Assembly: GCA_949775045.1 (NCBI GenBank)
Contig: OX459102.1
Location: 11,235,593 to 11,299,592 of the forward strand
Length of the DNA: 64,000 nucleotides
DNA from: Metridium senile
Lineage: Eukaryota; Cnidaria; Anthozoa; Actiniaria; Metridiidae
Direction: 5' to 3'
Positions 25,701 to 37,900 of this stretch are shown here, piece after piece. Below the pieces are notes generated by a model. It saw only the letters and a list, made by a program, of their open reading frames with translations, searched no databases and was not told where the DNA came from. Numbering within the stretch: position 1 is the stretch's first letter; every line of letters begins with the position of its first letter. Made by a program: the position numbers and the translations under genes.

Positions 25701-28700
25701 GTTCGATTTGAATCGTTAAAACAAAACATTTTCAGTCTTAGATGTGATATCTGATTTACCATAGTTCAGAGTAATAATTGAAAAATAAATTTTGAACATA
25801 ATAAACGTTTTAAACTGCATATACATATAATATATTTACATATATATACGTCCTTCTTAAAATTTCTTTAAAACAATTATATCTACAAAACGTACCACAA
25901 CAATTAAAAACAAAAACGAAAAATTCCTGTTAATCACTTGAATTAAGTAGAAATAGTTCAGAGTAATAATTGAAAAATACATTTTGAACATAATGAAAGT
26001 TTTGAATTACATATGTGTGCAGTCCTTTTAAAAAAAATATTTAAAACAATTATATCTACAAAACGTAAAACAACAATTAAAAACCAAACATTTTCTGTTA
26101 ATCACTTGAATTAACTAGAAATAGTTCATTAAAGTCAAGCTGAGAAATATTCATCGTTTTTTTTATCACAATGCTTTTACATATGCTTCGCGGTATGATT
26201 AAGTGTACTTGATTAAGTCACTTCAGTACTATTGTAATAGATAAATGTGTTGTTAGAAACGTCCCTGTATGAATTCTATACAGCAACACAAAATTACTTG
26301 GACAATACAGAAAAAATTAAATTAAGGATTATTTTAGAGGATTAATAGTGTATTTGGTTCTATAAATAAATTGTCATAAATACAGCAGTTCTTCAAAACG
26401 CTAGTTCTCGGCAAATTAAAAAATTGGATCTTCCGGCAAAGTCATGTAAAAAAACTTATGATGAAAAAAAAGAACACTGTCTAGAGCTATTTTAACTGAT
26501 ATCTACGTTAGCTATCATTTATAGTAATCTGTCCAGAATTTGTTAATTTTTTTTAGGGGGAAAAAATTAAATAAAAACTTACTAAGCAATTTTAAATATC
26601 GACAGGGTTCTACCGGATATTTTTTGCTCATATAAACAGCGCGTGTAGAAGTCACAAACAAAGTGAACGCACAAAAACATTATTTGCGGAAAAGAAATTA
26701 AACCATTGGGAGCATCTTTTAGGATCACTTAGCTATATTATACAAAGAACTTAGAATTGGATTAATATCTTGGTAATGATAACATGAAATTTAAAAATTG
26801 TCGACGCAATCAAAGATACAGTACACACTCTAAAGTCTGCAATGGATAGCAATAAATTTCTCTAGTTATCGATTTTTCATATCATATTTTAGTTGTATCT
26901 AGCATATGATAAGTTGTACGTGTTTTTGTTATAAAATCATAACAAGATGTAGCAGCGGGTAGATGATGAACAACGATTTTCAAACTGGCAGGTATATTAA
27001 ATAGTCTCGTTGATAGAATATGTATTTCACTTACAGATCAGCCACGCAGTCCGTTGGAATACTCTTTGAGAAGCAACCATGGAAGGACAAAACCTTTAAA
27101 AAAAGGTAAATAATATGTTACACAACCGGAAGAAAAAAAGAATTCACAAAAGGCGATTCTTTAAAAGAAATAGTTCAATTTAGTAGTAGAAAACAATATT
27201 TAAAATGCTAGAAAAACATGAAAAATTATCTTGCTATTACTTCTATTACTAACTAAAAAAGAAAAGTGACAGCGTAACTCGGAAAACTGTATGTCAACGT
27301 TCAAAATGGGCGTGTTTGAAGCGCGTAAATCAAGTTTTTCCTTATTACCTGTGGAAGGAAGATCAAAATGCAAATACAAATTATACGTAAAAAATGAATA
27401 CTGAAAAGTGTGGAAGGAGTCAAACTACTGAACCAGCTGATATACTGATCCTAAATACTACAAGTTTCTTCAATACTGTAAAATGGAAGATAAGGTTGTC
27501 AGTATATACAGTGGTACCTCTATTAAGCGGTCACCCTTGGGACTTTCCAAAGTGGCCGCTTAATAGAGGTTGGCCACTGAATAGAGGTATAGAATAGGTA
27601 TAGGAATAGATTTGGGACTTTTTATTGTGGCCGCCTATAATAATAGAGGGTGACCACTTAATGGGTGACCGCTTAATAGAGGTACCACTGTATTTCTAAA
27701 CAATTTTGTTATGTTAATTACTTAGTGGTTTTGGCCGGTCATCCTCCGCGCAAACCTCTAACATTACTAACTACGAAGAAAGACCCCAAGGAAAACAACA
27801 TCAGACACGAGATGAAGCGAATTGTACAAGAAATACTACTGAGGGGGGATAAGAAGATTAAAGATTTGTCCATGGAAGCGCAGAACCTTAGAAGGAACAC
27901 AGAAATCTTGAGGTGGGTCATGCAAATAACCGGTACCGTCACTGAGTAAATTGATGCATCCACAGTTACTCACTGCATAAACGACTATGTAGTGGTTACT
28001 CAGATCAATGCATCCACAGCTACTTGCTGCATAAACGAGTGAGTAGTGGTCACTCAAATAACTGAGTAAATTGATGCATCCACAGTTATTCACTGCAAAA
28101 ACGACTGAGTAGTGGTTACTCAAATAACTTAGTAAATCGATGCATCCACAGCTACTCACTGTAAAAACGACTGAGTAGTGGTTACTCTAATAACTGAGTA
28201 AATCAAGGCATCCACAGTTAATCGCTGCAAAAACGACTGAGTAGTGGTTATTCAAATAACTTAGTAAATCGATGCATCCACAGTTATTCACAGCAAAAAC
28301 GATTGAGTAGTGGCTACTCAAATAACTGAGTAAGTCGATGCATCCACAGCTACTTGCTGTAAAAACGACTGAGTAGTGGTTAATAACTAAGTAAATGGAT
28401 GCATCCACAGACACTCATCCACATACAGTTACTCACTGCAAAAAAAACAATCGGAGGCTATAATTGTTCAAGTATTTTTTGTAAATTTCAGTGAGGAAAA
28501 CAAAGCCTTGAAAAAGATACACAAGTTACAAGCAAGGGAAATACAGGAAGTCGACCAGTTCGTTTCCATGACAACGTCCAGGACAAAGGATGTAAGAAAA
28601 GATGTGCGAGACACCGAGGTCACTTCATTCGACATTGGCAGCAATGTTAGGTACGGTTGGTAGCTCAATTTTGAGCGGATAAATATTTTTTGACGTGATT

Positions 28701-29838
28701 ATCTCAAGGCTGACAGTTGAAATACAAATAGGAAAATTGAAAATATAAGCAAAAACAAACAAATGATTAAAGGAACACTGAAGTTCTAAAACACCATCAA
28801 CACATTGCCATATTATTGTCATTATCATCATAATGATTACTAAAATCGTCATAATTACCATCATCAGTGATTTCGATTATCATGATTATTATCATCATCA
28901 TCATCATCATATAATCATTATCTTCATTATCATCGTAATTATTATGTTCATAAATGTCAATTATCAAAGTGAACAAAAAAACTCATCATGATTGTTATCA
29001 TCACCATCGTCATATAATCATCATCATCGTTATCTTCATTATCACCAACATCATTAATATGTATTCTAACCTACAAATGAAAACTAGCTAGCAAGTAAAC
29101 TAGTATAGGAGCGCTGCGTCGGTGTTTGATATAAACGATAGGTAATATAATGAAAGTTGTAACACCATAAAAAATAGAAATAGAAACTAGCATGTAAACT
29201 AGTATAGGAGCGCTGCGTCGGTGTTTGATATAAACGATAGGTAATATAATGAAAGTTGTAACACCATAAAAAATAGAAATAGAAACTAGCAAGTAAACTA
29301 GTATAGGCTGCGTCGGTGTTTGATATTAACGATAGGTAATATAATGAAAGTTGTAACACCATAAAAAAATGTTGACTTAACTATACTGACGTTTCGCGCG
29401 GTTGACGTTTATTTCCAAGGAAACAAGTCAAAGAGATACTTCTGCTACGTCAAGAGTGTGAACGATACGAGAAGTTGATTGAACTCGATCGTAAAATACC
29501 ACGACGGTCCATATTACAAGAAAGGCTTGAAAAGGCAGAGGAACAACTGGAATCTAGAGACAAAGAAATAGAGGTAAGCACTGGGAAGTTTATAATGAAA
29601 CACCTAATTGCAAGAACGTTGTCCTGACTTAGGGACGGACCATTTAATATTTGTAGGGGGGGGGGGGGGGGGGGGGGGATTGGATTAAATCCCCCCAAAA
29701 ATATCGAGCAAGCTGTCATACCTTAAAACAAATATCGTGCAAAGTCAATATGGCAAAACAAAATATAGCTTGGTACGGCAAAAAAATATCCTGCAACACT
29801 GGAGGGCAAAAAAAAAATTTCGAGCACGCTGAAAATCT

Positions 29839-29886
<48 letters not shown>

Positions 29887-32825
29887 ATAAGCTTGCAAAG
29901 AAGGCTATTATTTGTCACTATTCAAAACGAATTTCAATCTAATAAGCGAAATAAACTCTTTCATAGATACAAATGTAATTTGAGTATTCGCAAATAATAC
30001 CAGAATAAAAATTTTTTGAAGCATTGTTCAAAATCATATTGAATTTTCATTCATACAGAGTGCAGTGGAAAATGAACTTTCTTGTGCGGAGTACTCGACA
30101 AGTTCAAAGCTAAAATACAACTCTCCCTCTTCAGTTCATTTTACGAATAATAATTAATCTTTAGCTATAGAAAGTTTGCAATAATTGACCAGAATGACAT
30201 TTAGTAATTCAGCATAGCACGAATTGAAGCAACACTAATAAGTTCAGTTGAAATTTGAAAATCTCGCTTCATTTTACTTACCAGAAATTAAGCCAAACTT
30301 CTAGTGCAAATGTGGCTTTTTTCCACCACATTCAAGTCTCTGTGTCGAGCTTATCCAATTGGGGTAAACTTACGATAGCAAACTTTTCATATCTTGTGAA
30401 AAATAGAGCTAAAAACAGAGCAAATTTGAACGCTTTTGAGTTTGCCGCCATTTTGCTTGCCAAAAAAAAAAACACGGTGAATTGTTCCAGGCGTTCTTTC
30501 TTAGACGGATTTCACCTGGTGACGAGTTTTAATGAAGTTCATCAAAACGGGAGAGCCAGCCCAATAGATAATAAAGAGAATCACATAATCAAGCGTATTA
30601 AATACAAATAATTTACCTTTTATATACTTATTATACAGCACTCTAGTTTCCCAAGTTGTAAAAATATTTAAATAAAAAGTGACGCAAATTAACATTTTGG
30701 ATTCCTTTTGGTATTATTAGTGAAAATATTTTTCTTTTTTGCTTCCGGCTAGTTCCTCTCTACAATGTTTCATTTGTTTATTTTATTTTTATTGGCGACC
30801 AGCTTATAATAACGAGAATAAGAGAAACAGAGGATATTACATGGGCGCGCGGTAATTTTCGCATGTAAAATTAACATTCAATTTTTGTTATTTCCTGCCC
30901 TCCCTGCCAAAATCTCCATCCCATAAGTAAACCGATTCGATGCTCCATCTTCATATAATGTTTCGAATTGAAGGAATTGGTGAATTTGTTATTATTTTCA
31001 ATGCTTCATACCAGTATGATCATTAACACCTATTTCAAAAATTGTTGTCGCAAACAAAACCATCAGTAGTCCACACTCTGAAGCCTGCGAAGGATGTCGG
31101 TATTTCTTCTCTTGTTATCGATTAATTCATAGCATATTTTGGTTGTACGTGTTTGTGCTATATGAACTTAACAAGTTGTTGTTGTGGTAGATATAAATAG
31201 AAATATTTCTTTAAAACCATGCAATGAATCACAAATTAAGTCCGTGTAACCGACATCCTTTGCAGGCTTTAAAGTGTGAACTGTAGCTCCGGCTGTGACA
31301 ACAATTTTTGAAATAGGTGTATATCCTTCTTACTTCGTTGTCCGGCGGGGTGCAAGCTATGAGGCTAATAAGAAAAGCTAGGATCAAAAGTTCGAACCTT
31401 GGTAATTCAATTCCGTGTTTTTTTTTTTCTTTTTCAAAGTTTCCTTTTTTCTCTTACGTTTTTTTATTTATTTAGCTATTTTTTCTTTTCTGTACTTTTC
31501 TATTCCTTAACTATTACATTTATCATGTCAAGTTTTTAAATACTTTATTTTCATTCTTAGACTTTGAACAAGAAAGTTTTGGCGCAACAGAAGAGAATGG
31601 CTCAAGAACGACAAAAGGAGAACAAGAAATTCGCTCAACTTGATGAAGAAATCAATGGTACAATGGAGGAATGTGATGAAATAAAACTTAGATTGAAAGT
31701 AAGTAAAATAATTTCATACTCCAGCAGTCTCACGTTATCTAGTAACACTGTTCTAGTAACAAAAAGGTGCATTTTCACAGGCTAAGCCTCGATTTGTTCG
31801 GTAAAAAAAATATTCTCAATTTAGAAGCTTATCAATAAAAAAAAAACATTTATAAATACTCTAAATCGAGATTATCCATGTGCAAATGCATGCACTTTTT
31901 GTCAAATTGTACAGCGTTACAAGATAACATGAAGCTGGAGTATAGTAACAATTATTCAATGATGTACTAAGTTCTCGGACCAAACAGCATGCACAGGCGA
32001 TTTCCCATAACCACCTGCGTATCTATACTAAAAAGTATTCCTTGAACTAGGTATATTTTCTCGAGCTGCAACTGCACACCTATTTCTTGATTTTTGATTT
32101 TTATAGCAAAGTTTTTTTTTAATAGTTATGTCTTTGTGTATTTCATCAACAGTTAATTACAAATAAACAATATTATAATTTTACAGTTTGCATTATATTC
32201 GCACTCTATTTTTGTTTGCATTATATTTACATTAACAAAATTCTTAATATTATCATACATAGTCGTTCTCTTGTACTACTGTAAAATGTTGCCCAAATGC
32301 AATTCTTCAGCCGGTTTACCAAACAGAATTACTGAAATTACAGTGGATATACTATTTAAAGACCCATGGTCACTTACCAGAATGCTTGGCGTTGTTTATT
32401 TTGATTAGAGTGTTATAATTTTCGCAGTCAGTCGTATTACGAGAAAACAAATAAAACAAAACGCTAAACGATTTAGTAAGAGCGTAAATACCCACTCATA
32501 TCGTAAAATATATCAAATATCTGAATGTGCGATTTTCATTCATGCTCCACGAAACTCATTCTTTCGCACGGTGCATGCTGGTAAGGGTCTTTGACGTAAA
32601 GTTACAATCAGTAACTCTTTCTCCTTTTTTATCCTATTATTCTAGGATGCAGAGAGACGAATCGACAAATCAAACATCTATAGTCGCCGCAACACGTCTT
32701 CCCATAAAGCACTGCCCGCATCAGCATCCCTGCCTGCTTTGACATGGCACCCTCCTGTACGGCGTGAGAAAACCAAGATAAAAGTAAAAAAATGGTTAAA
32801 TGACTCGAATAATAAACACAGATAG
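19792..32825 (+). CDS. LCA5: Lebercilin-like ciliary coiled-coil protein, 10 exons
   Basis: Exons by eye: 19792-20020, 21889-22101, 23250-23666, 24141-24218, 27037-27105, 27726-27912, 28492-28650, 29420-29573, 31561-31698, 32646-32825. All junctions are GT-AG and phases match throughout, giving 607 aa; an in-frame ATG at 19705 would add 29. Residues 1-335 are polar and disordered (Lys-rich start, Asp/Glu-rich exon 3). About 365-560 is one long coiled coil matching the lebercilin domain: SEENKALKKIHKLQAREIQE, a KIPRRSILQERLEKAEEQLE segment, QKRMAQERQKENKKF and finally DKSNIYSRR, the counterpart of vertebrate DIKNIYS-R. Human lebercilin (about 700 aa) localises to the ciliary axoneme/basal body and supports intraflagellar transport. 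The gene is convergent with RSPH1. Its introns carry very large repeats. Exon 1 and the true start are the least certain parts. Confidence 0.85.
20021..21590. other. LCA5 intron 1, AT-rich
   Basis: Starts at donor GTAAGG. No coding sequence or defined repeat was recognised before the foldback element at 21594. Confidence 0.5.
21594..21810. mobile_element. Head-to-head hammerhead-like repeat (foldback)
   Basis: Arms at about 21596-21655 and 21662-21722 are near-perfect inverses. Each carries GACGAAGGG ... GCTCGAAACGTCAG. The right part continues into ATCAAACACCGACGCAGCCT and TAGTTTACTCGCTAGTTTCT, which recur at 29090-29345, 42185-42240 and 56835-56880. It ends about 80 bp before LCA5 exon 2. 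Confidence 0.7.
22136..23110. repeat. GTGATG-type simple/minisatellite block
   Basis: About 1 kb of GAT/GGT trinucleotides in LCA5 intron 2. Between 22470 and 22690 a unit of about 60 bp (GATGTATGGTGGTGATGGTG ... TAGTGGTGATGATGATG) is repeated about four times. All frames are open in places only because the repeat lacks stops. Confidence 0.9.
23738..23905. mobile_element. Small foldback element in LCA5 intron 3
   Basis: GGCCTAGTTCAAACG at the left and CGTTTAAAACGGCC at the right are inverse. AAACGGGCC / GGCCCGTTT also pair inside. No coding content. Confidence 0.5.
24225..24410. mobile_element. MITE in LCA5 intron 4
   Basis: Left AACAGTTCTTGTAGATCAAC is the inverse of right GTTGATCTACAAGAATTGTG. 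Inner arms TAGCGTGTATTAATCGTATT and AATGTATTACACGCTATCG also pair. A related half copy is at about 50515-50625. Confidence 0.7.
24785..24907 (+). repeat. (TTC)41 / (GAA)41 microsatellite
   Basis: Forty-one uninterrupted TTC units in LCA5 intron 4, so the transcript reads UUC and the template strand GAA. Confidence 0.97.
24960..27036. other. Rest of LCA5 intron 4
   Basis: AT-rich. It holds a tRNA-like SINE fragment near 25670-25710 (GTCGTGGGTTCGATTTG as a B box), two tandem copies of a 170-195-bp unit beginning TAGTTCAGAGTAATAATTG (about 25763-26130), and a degraded copy at 26810-27000 of the ACACCTATTTCA MITE family seen at 31027. No exon was recognised. Confidence 0.5.
27509..27690. mobile_element. 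Pogo/Tigger-type MITE, 182 bp
   Basis: Ends CAGTGGTACCTCTATTAAGC and its inverse ...TAGAGGTACCACTG, flanked by TA on both sides. CAGTGG termini with TA duplications are typical of pogo-like Tc1/mariner elements. It lies in LCA5 intron 5, about 35 bp before exon 6. Confidence 0.85.
27945..28445. repeat. ~66-bp satellite, about 8 copies, in LCA5 intron 6
   Basis: Unit: GATGCATCCACAGTTACTC, then CACTGCAAAAACGACTGAGT, then AGTGGTTACTCAAATAACTG. Unit length 66 keeps one minus frame open, so apparent proteins there are artefacts. The segment CACTGCAAAAACG-CTGAGTAG also forms the terminal repeat of the MITE at 44133-44570. Confidence 0.9.
28800..29065. repeat. ATC-rich imperfect simple repeat
   Basis: TTATCATCATCATCATCATC-type sequence in LCA5 intron 7. 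Confidence 0.7.
29084..29392 (-). mobile_element. Tandemly triplicated hammerhead-family repeat
   Basis: Three units of about 110 bp, each carrying ACTAGTATAGG and GCGTCGGTGTTTGATAT, end in TGTTGACTTAACTATACTGACGTTTCG. The last copy stops about 27 bp before LCA5 exon 8, so the repeat makes up sequence close to the branch-point region. Confidence 0.75.
29625..29880. mobile_element. Foldback element with G23 and C35 tracts
   Basis: A G tract (29656-29678) and a C tract (29840-29874) bracket about 160 bp in which ATATCGAGCAAGCTGTC and TTCGAGCACGCTGAAAA recur. The left edge TTAGGGACGGACCATTT matches the element at 63415. It lies in LCA5 intron 8. Confidence 0.7.
29881..31026. other. LCA5 intron 8, nothing recognised
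   Basis: AT-rich; the 118-codon frame at 30255-30611 has no domain or splice context. Confidence 0.4.
31027..31323. mobile_element. MITE, ACACCTATTTCA family (copy A)
   Basis: Starts ACACCTATTTCAAAAATTGT and ends with the inverse (ACAATTTTTGAAATAGGTGT). Inner arms GCGAAGGATGTCGGTA and ACCGACATCCTTTGC also pair. Other copies are at 38641 and 43363, and a degraded one at 26810. A SINE-like stretch with AGTTCGAACCTTGG follows at 31330-31400. Confidence 0.85.
32358..32592. mobile_element. MITE, GGTCACTTACCAG family (copy 1)
   Basis: Ends ATGGTCACTTACCAGAATGC and GCATGCTGGTAAGGGTC. A second copy lies at 33952-34165. This copy ends about 54 bp before LCA5 exon 10. Confidence 0.75.
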
Positions 32826-32922
32826 TAAGATTATTTAGTTAAATATTATTTAGTTATTCACTGTATTTGTGTTATTTATTTTATACTTTTGTAATTAGTT
32901 TAGATCATTTTGTATCAAAGTG

Positions 32923-32928
32923 AATAAA
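32923..32928 (+). other. Polyadenylation signal AATAAA of LCA5
   Basis: First AATAAA downstream of the stop codon that sits in a plain AT-rich 3' UTR, about 100 bp after the stop. Confidence 0.5.
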
Positions 32929-33060
32929 CTGTAATTAAATACTCTGTAGTCTAAATCGATATTTCATATTTGGTTGGATGGTTGAATTGTTTAGTTGTTA
33001 CGCTGCTTGGTCGGCAAGTGAAGTTCGTCAGTTGGTTGGTTGGTCGTCAAGTGAAGTTCG

Positions 33061-33615
<555 letters not shown>

Positions 33616-33951
33616 ATTGCTCAGGATTTATTACATATTATCATCTTTGCATATATCTTTATTACTTTATATTTCTCTTTTATTTTTCTCTTATTTCTTC
33701 CCTTCTGTCTTTCCTTTTTTAATCCTTGGCAACGTCCTTAGATAGGTTAATATAAAACACTGACAACGTTTGCGATCATTCACTTCAAAAACACTTCATA
33801 TAAATAATATTTTATTCGAAATACAACAACCACATCGATATATATCATCGTCAATTTTCATGTCATATATAATCTATCTAAGGATAATATTTTACAACAA
33901 GCCTTCCCTCCTGAACCCCTAGTTTTAACTAGAATTTATACACCATTAAAG

Positions 33952-34165
33952 GCCCATTGTCACCTACCGACATGCTTTGCGTTGTTTATTTTGATTTGAG
34001 TGTTAGAATTCATTCGCAGCCAGTCGTATTACGAGAAAACAAATTATAAAACAAAACTCTAAACGATTTAATAAGAGCGTAAATGCCCACTCACGTCGTA
34101 AGATATCATCATGGTCCTCGAAATTCAGTCTCTTATGCGGTGCATGCTGGTAAGTGACCATTGGT
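33952..34165. mobile_element. MITE, GGTCACTTACCAG family (copy 2)
   Basis: Homologous to 32358-32592 (shared CAGTCGTATTACGAGAAAAC, CGATTTA-TAAGAGCGTAAAT). Ends GTGCATGCTGGTAAGTGACC. Confidence 0.8.
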
Positions 34166-34321
34166 CTAAGATAATTAAAATGTCTCGACGTTCTTGACGT
34201 TCATTTCCTTTTTCTCTGACAAAGGATTTTAAAACGTCTGACAAGTTTCAGATATTTTCATGCAATCCATAGATTATCTTAGATTATCTATCAAGTTATT
34301 TCCTTTACAGAAACACGAACT

Positions 34322-34604
34322 TACCGTATTTACTCAAACAAGCGCCGCCCTAGCTCGATTAAGCGCCTCCCTCAAATAAGCGCTGCACTTTAACGCTAAA
34401 ATGCTACTCTAGAATAACATCAAAAGCTATATTCTTCAGTTCAATGTAATTATATTTCACCGCTCGCTAGAGGGCCTGATACTCAGGCTAACCGCTCGCC
34501 CATTAAGTTATCTCCCCAATATTCGTAGTTCTGATCAAGAAGGGGACAGTGAGATCGACAAAAATTTAATAAGCGCCGCGGCGCTTATTCGAGAAAATAC
34601 TGTA
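34322..34604. mobile_element. MITE with CCGTATTTACTC ends
   Basis: Left TTACCGTATTTACTCAAACA then AGCGCCGC; right GCGGCGCTTATTCGAGAAAA then TACTGTA. The two ends are inverse with a few mismatches. Confidence 0.75.
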
Positions 34605-34960
34605 TTCATTTGTTTCCTTGTTGCATCAATCAATAGAATATTTTTCATAACATGCATGGCATGCAGTAAGTGTAGTTTTACTTTGTCCCAGCAGACAAAT
34701 AAAGACGGTTTAGTTTGTACTATAAAGTTGATATTTTTGTTTATTTTTCACGGTGAAGGAAAGTCATTCATATTTATTGGAATCAGTTTTTAATTTCATT
34801 TATCGATAGATCAGTTTCGAGTTCGCTTATATACTCAACCTCGGCATTCACAAAACATTTAGCCACATTTTTCATGATCGAGTGAAAAAGCTCATAAACT
34901 ATCGACCATTGCTTTCGCTCCGTATTCAAATTCATGCAAACATTGATTCTAAATTTTGTA

Positions 34961-37900
34961 TTAATTAATAACAGTTTCTTTCTTAACTATTGTTATCGGT
35001 GGGTGGATCCCTCCATGGCTGATCCATTTAATTTTGAGCTGTTTTGTACGGCTTCTATCGGTCTCACCATTATTGCCATTGTCATCTTCGACCTCTTCTT
35101 CAAACACCACATATTCGCCATGTTGTTGGGATCCATTGGGGAAAATATAGGTACCAGGCCCTAACATTTTGTCATCGTGAAAGTTGCCTACGTAGCTTTG
35201 TTTACCAAATGTTAGTTTACCTCGACCTGTGAGAAATGAGAAAGGAATGGAATTAGAATAAATGGAATAGGTCATTTATACGATGACGTCATTTTACTAC
35301 TAGTACCAGAATGCTTTACGAATTTTCTTTGTCATTAAGGATTTTATTCCCTCTTGAGAATACTAGAACAATTGACACTAGTACGAGTTATTTAACAAAA
35401 TATAGTAGACAAAGCATTCTGGTTCTGGTAGTATATGACGATATAATGCAAATGGCATATTAAAAAAGGGAAGTGAATGTAAACGGTTGGAATACAATTT
35501 AAGGTGGAAAAGGAAAATGAGTTAGCGTATTTGAGAGAATAAAGGGAGGGAAAGAAAGTGATCTGAATTGAATGGAAATAGGAGAATTCAGCGAGAAAGA
35601 AATTTAATTGAATGAATAATAATAATTTCCAAATAATGCAGTGAAATTTAAAAAGGAGTAAATTTAATCATTGTAGGTCTGTTTGCTTGTATGTTCGTGG
35701 TTTTTGTATTATTAATCTTATTAAATCTATTTATTGGAATTTGATTGATCTAGAAATAAAGCTATAGTTGTTTCGAATCAGCAATGAAATCAAGACTCTG
35801 TTGAATCGGATTGACAATATACAAACACCGAGAGGACCGTGAAATTAGAAATTAAGAATTGGAAATCAAAAATAGAAATATTTCTGGAACTACATATGCA
35901 GTCTAGTCTATCTACGTTCAGTGCAGTCGAGGCTTTTAAGCTATGCAACATGGGTATATTGTGACCTATATGTTTATAGCTACTTGTATATACACCTATT
36001 TCAATTAACGTTGTCCATCTGGAATGGTTGATCTGAGACCGATAAGAATTGTGGGAGTTCATTAAATTTCAAATACATTATTTTAATCACACTTGAATGG
36101 TGCTGAATTACAGATAACTGTATTTCAGAAGTAAAAATTAATATTCAAGTGTGATTATAATAGTGCATTTGCAGTTTAAAGAGGTCCCACAATTCCTTTC
36201 GGTCTCAGATCAACCATTCCAGATGGACAACGTTAATTGAAATAGGTATATGCTCACCCTTCCATGGCCATTCATTCTCACATAATAAGCAAACATTCGA
36301 TATTTTACCATCATAAACAATCATACTTACTGCATACAATTACTGTACTTCTCTTTGACCATTTCCATTCACTACAATATTGCTTCATTTGCTAACTTCT
36401 ATCCATTACCATTATTACACCTATTTCAATTAACGTTGTCCATCTGGAATGGTTGATCTGAGACCGATAGGAATTGTGGGAGTTCATTAAATTTCAAATA
36501 CATTGTTTTAATCACACTTGAATGGTGCTGAATTACAGATAACATTATTTCAGAAGTAAACATTAACATTCAAGCGTGATTATAATAGCGCATTTGCAGT
36601 TTAACGAGCTCCCACAATTCCTATCGGTCTCAGATCAACCATTCCAGATGGACAACGTTTATTGAAATAGGTGTATACATTTTACTAACTACATTGAATC
36701 TGATTGGCCGAGAGTACACGGCTAAATCTGAGTAGCATGTGAACTTGACAGTGATAAATGCAGTATCTGCAGCAGATACTGCATTTATCACTGTCAAGTT
36801 GCCAGTCTCTCTCTGTCACGGGTTGCTGTTTTCAATAATTCCTTATCATTATACATTTTACTAACTACATTGAATCTGATTATATTGTTGTTTACTAGTC
36901 TACAAAATGTATAATAAAGCAATTATTGGATGAGGTTGAGCATGATATCGCAAATTATCAAGACCGAGATCTGTGTTATCTGCCTCAGCCGGTTATATGC
37001 AGAGAATGCCATACCACGTGTACGGCGGCATACTGTACCTTAACGTGCATGGCAATTCCTATTCATTATATTTGCTATATACACAAAGCTTTTATCCACG
37101 CTTCATACTCACCGTGACCAACCCCATTCACAGCAATTGCTTCTTGTCCCGCTTTATCGATTACCATTATATGCTATACCACGTGTACTGTGACATACTG
37201 TGACGTACTGTGCCTTGCCGTGACCATTCCTATTCATTATAGTTGCTGTATGTACAAACCAAACCTTTTATCCATTACCATTATATGCCATTCCACGTGT
37301 ACTGTGACATACTGTACCTCGCCGTGACCATTCCTATTCATTATATTTGCTGTATGCACCAACCTTTTATCGATTACCATCATATGCCATACCACGTGTA
37401 CTTTGACATGCTGTACCTCGCCGTGACCATTCCTATTCATTATATTTGCTGTATGCACAAACCTTTTATCGATTACCATCATATGCCATACTACGTGTAC
37501 TTTGACATACTGTACCTCGCCGTGACCATTCCAGTTCACTTTATTTGCTATATACACAAACCTTTTATCGATTACCATCATATGCCATACCACGTGTACT
37601 TTGACATACTGTACCTCGCCGTGACCATTCCTATTCATTATATTTGCTGTATGCACAAACCTTTTATCGATTACCATCATATGCCATACCACGTGTACTG
37701 TGACATTCTGTACCTTGCCGTGACCATTCCAGTTCACTTTATTTGCTATATACACAAACCTTTTATCGATTACCATCTTATGCCATACCACGTGTACTGT
37801 GACATTCTGTACCTTGCCGTGACCATTCCAGTTCACTTTATTTGCTATATACACAAAACTTTTACCCATTAATATTATATGCCATACCGGCCACGAGTAC

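Noticed and set aside
27836..28414. Minus-strand frames with repeated CGCIDLLSYLSNHYS units
   Set aside because: Encoded by the 66-bp satellite (22 codons per unit). The region is intronic and the unit resembles a MITE end.
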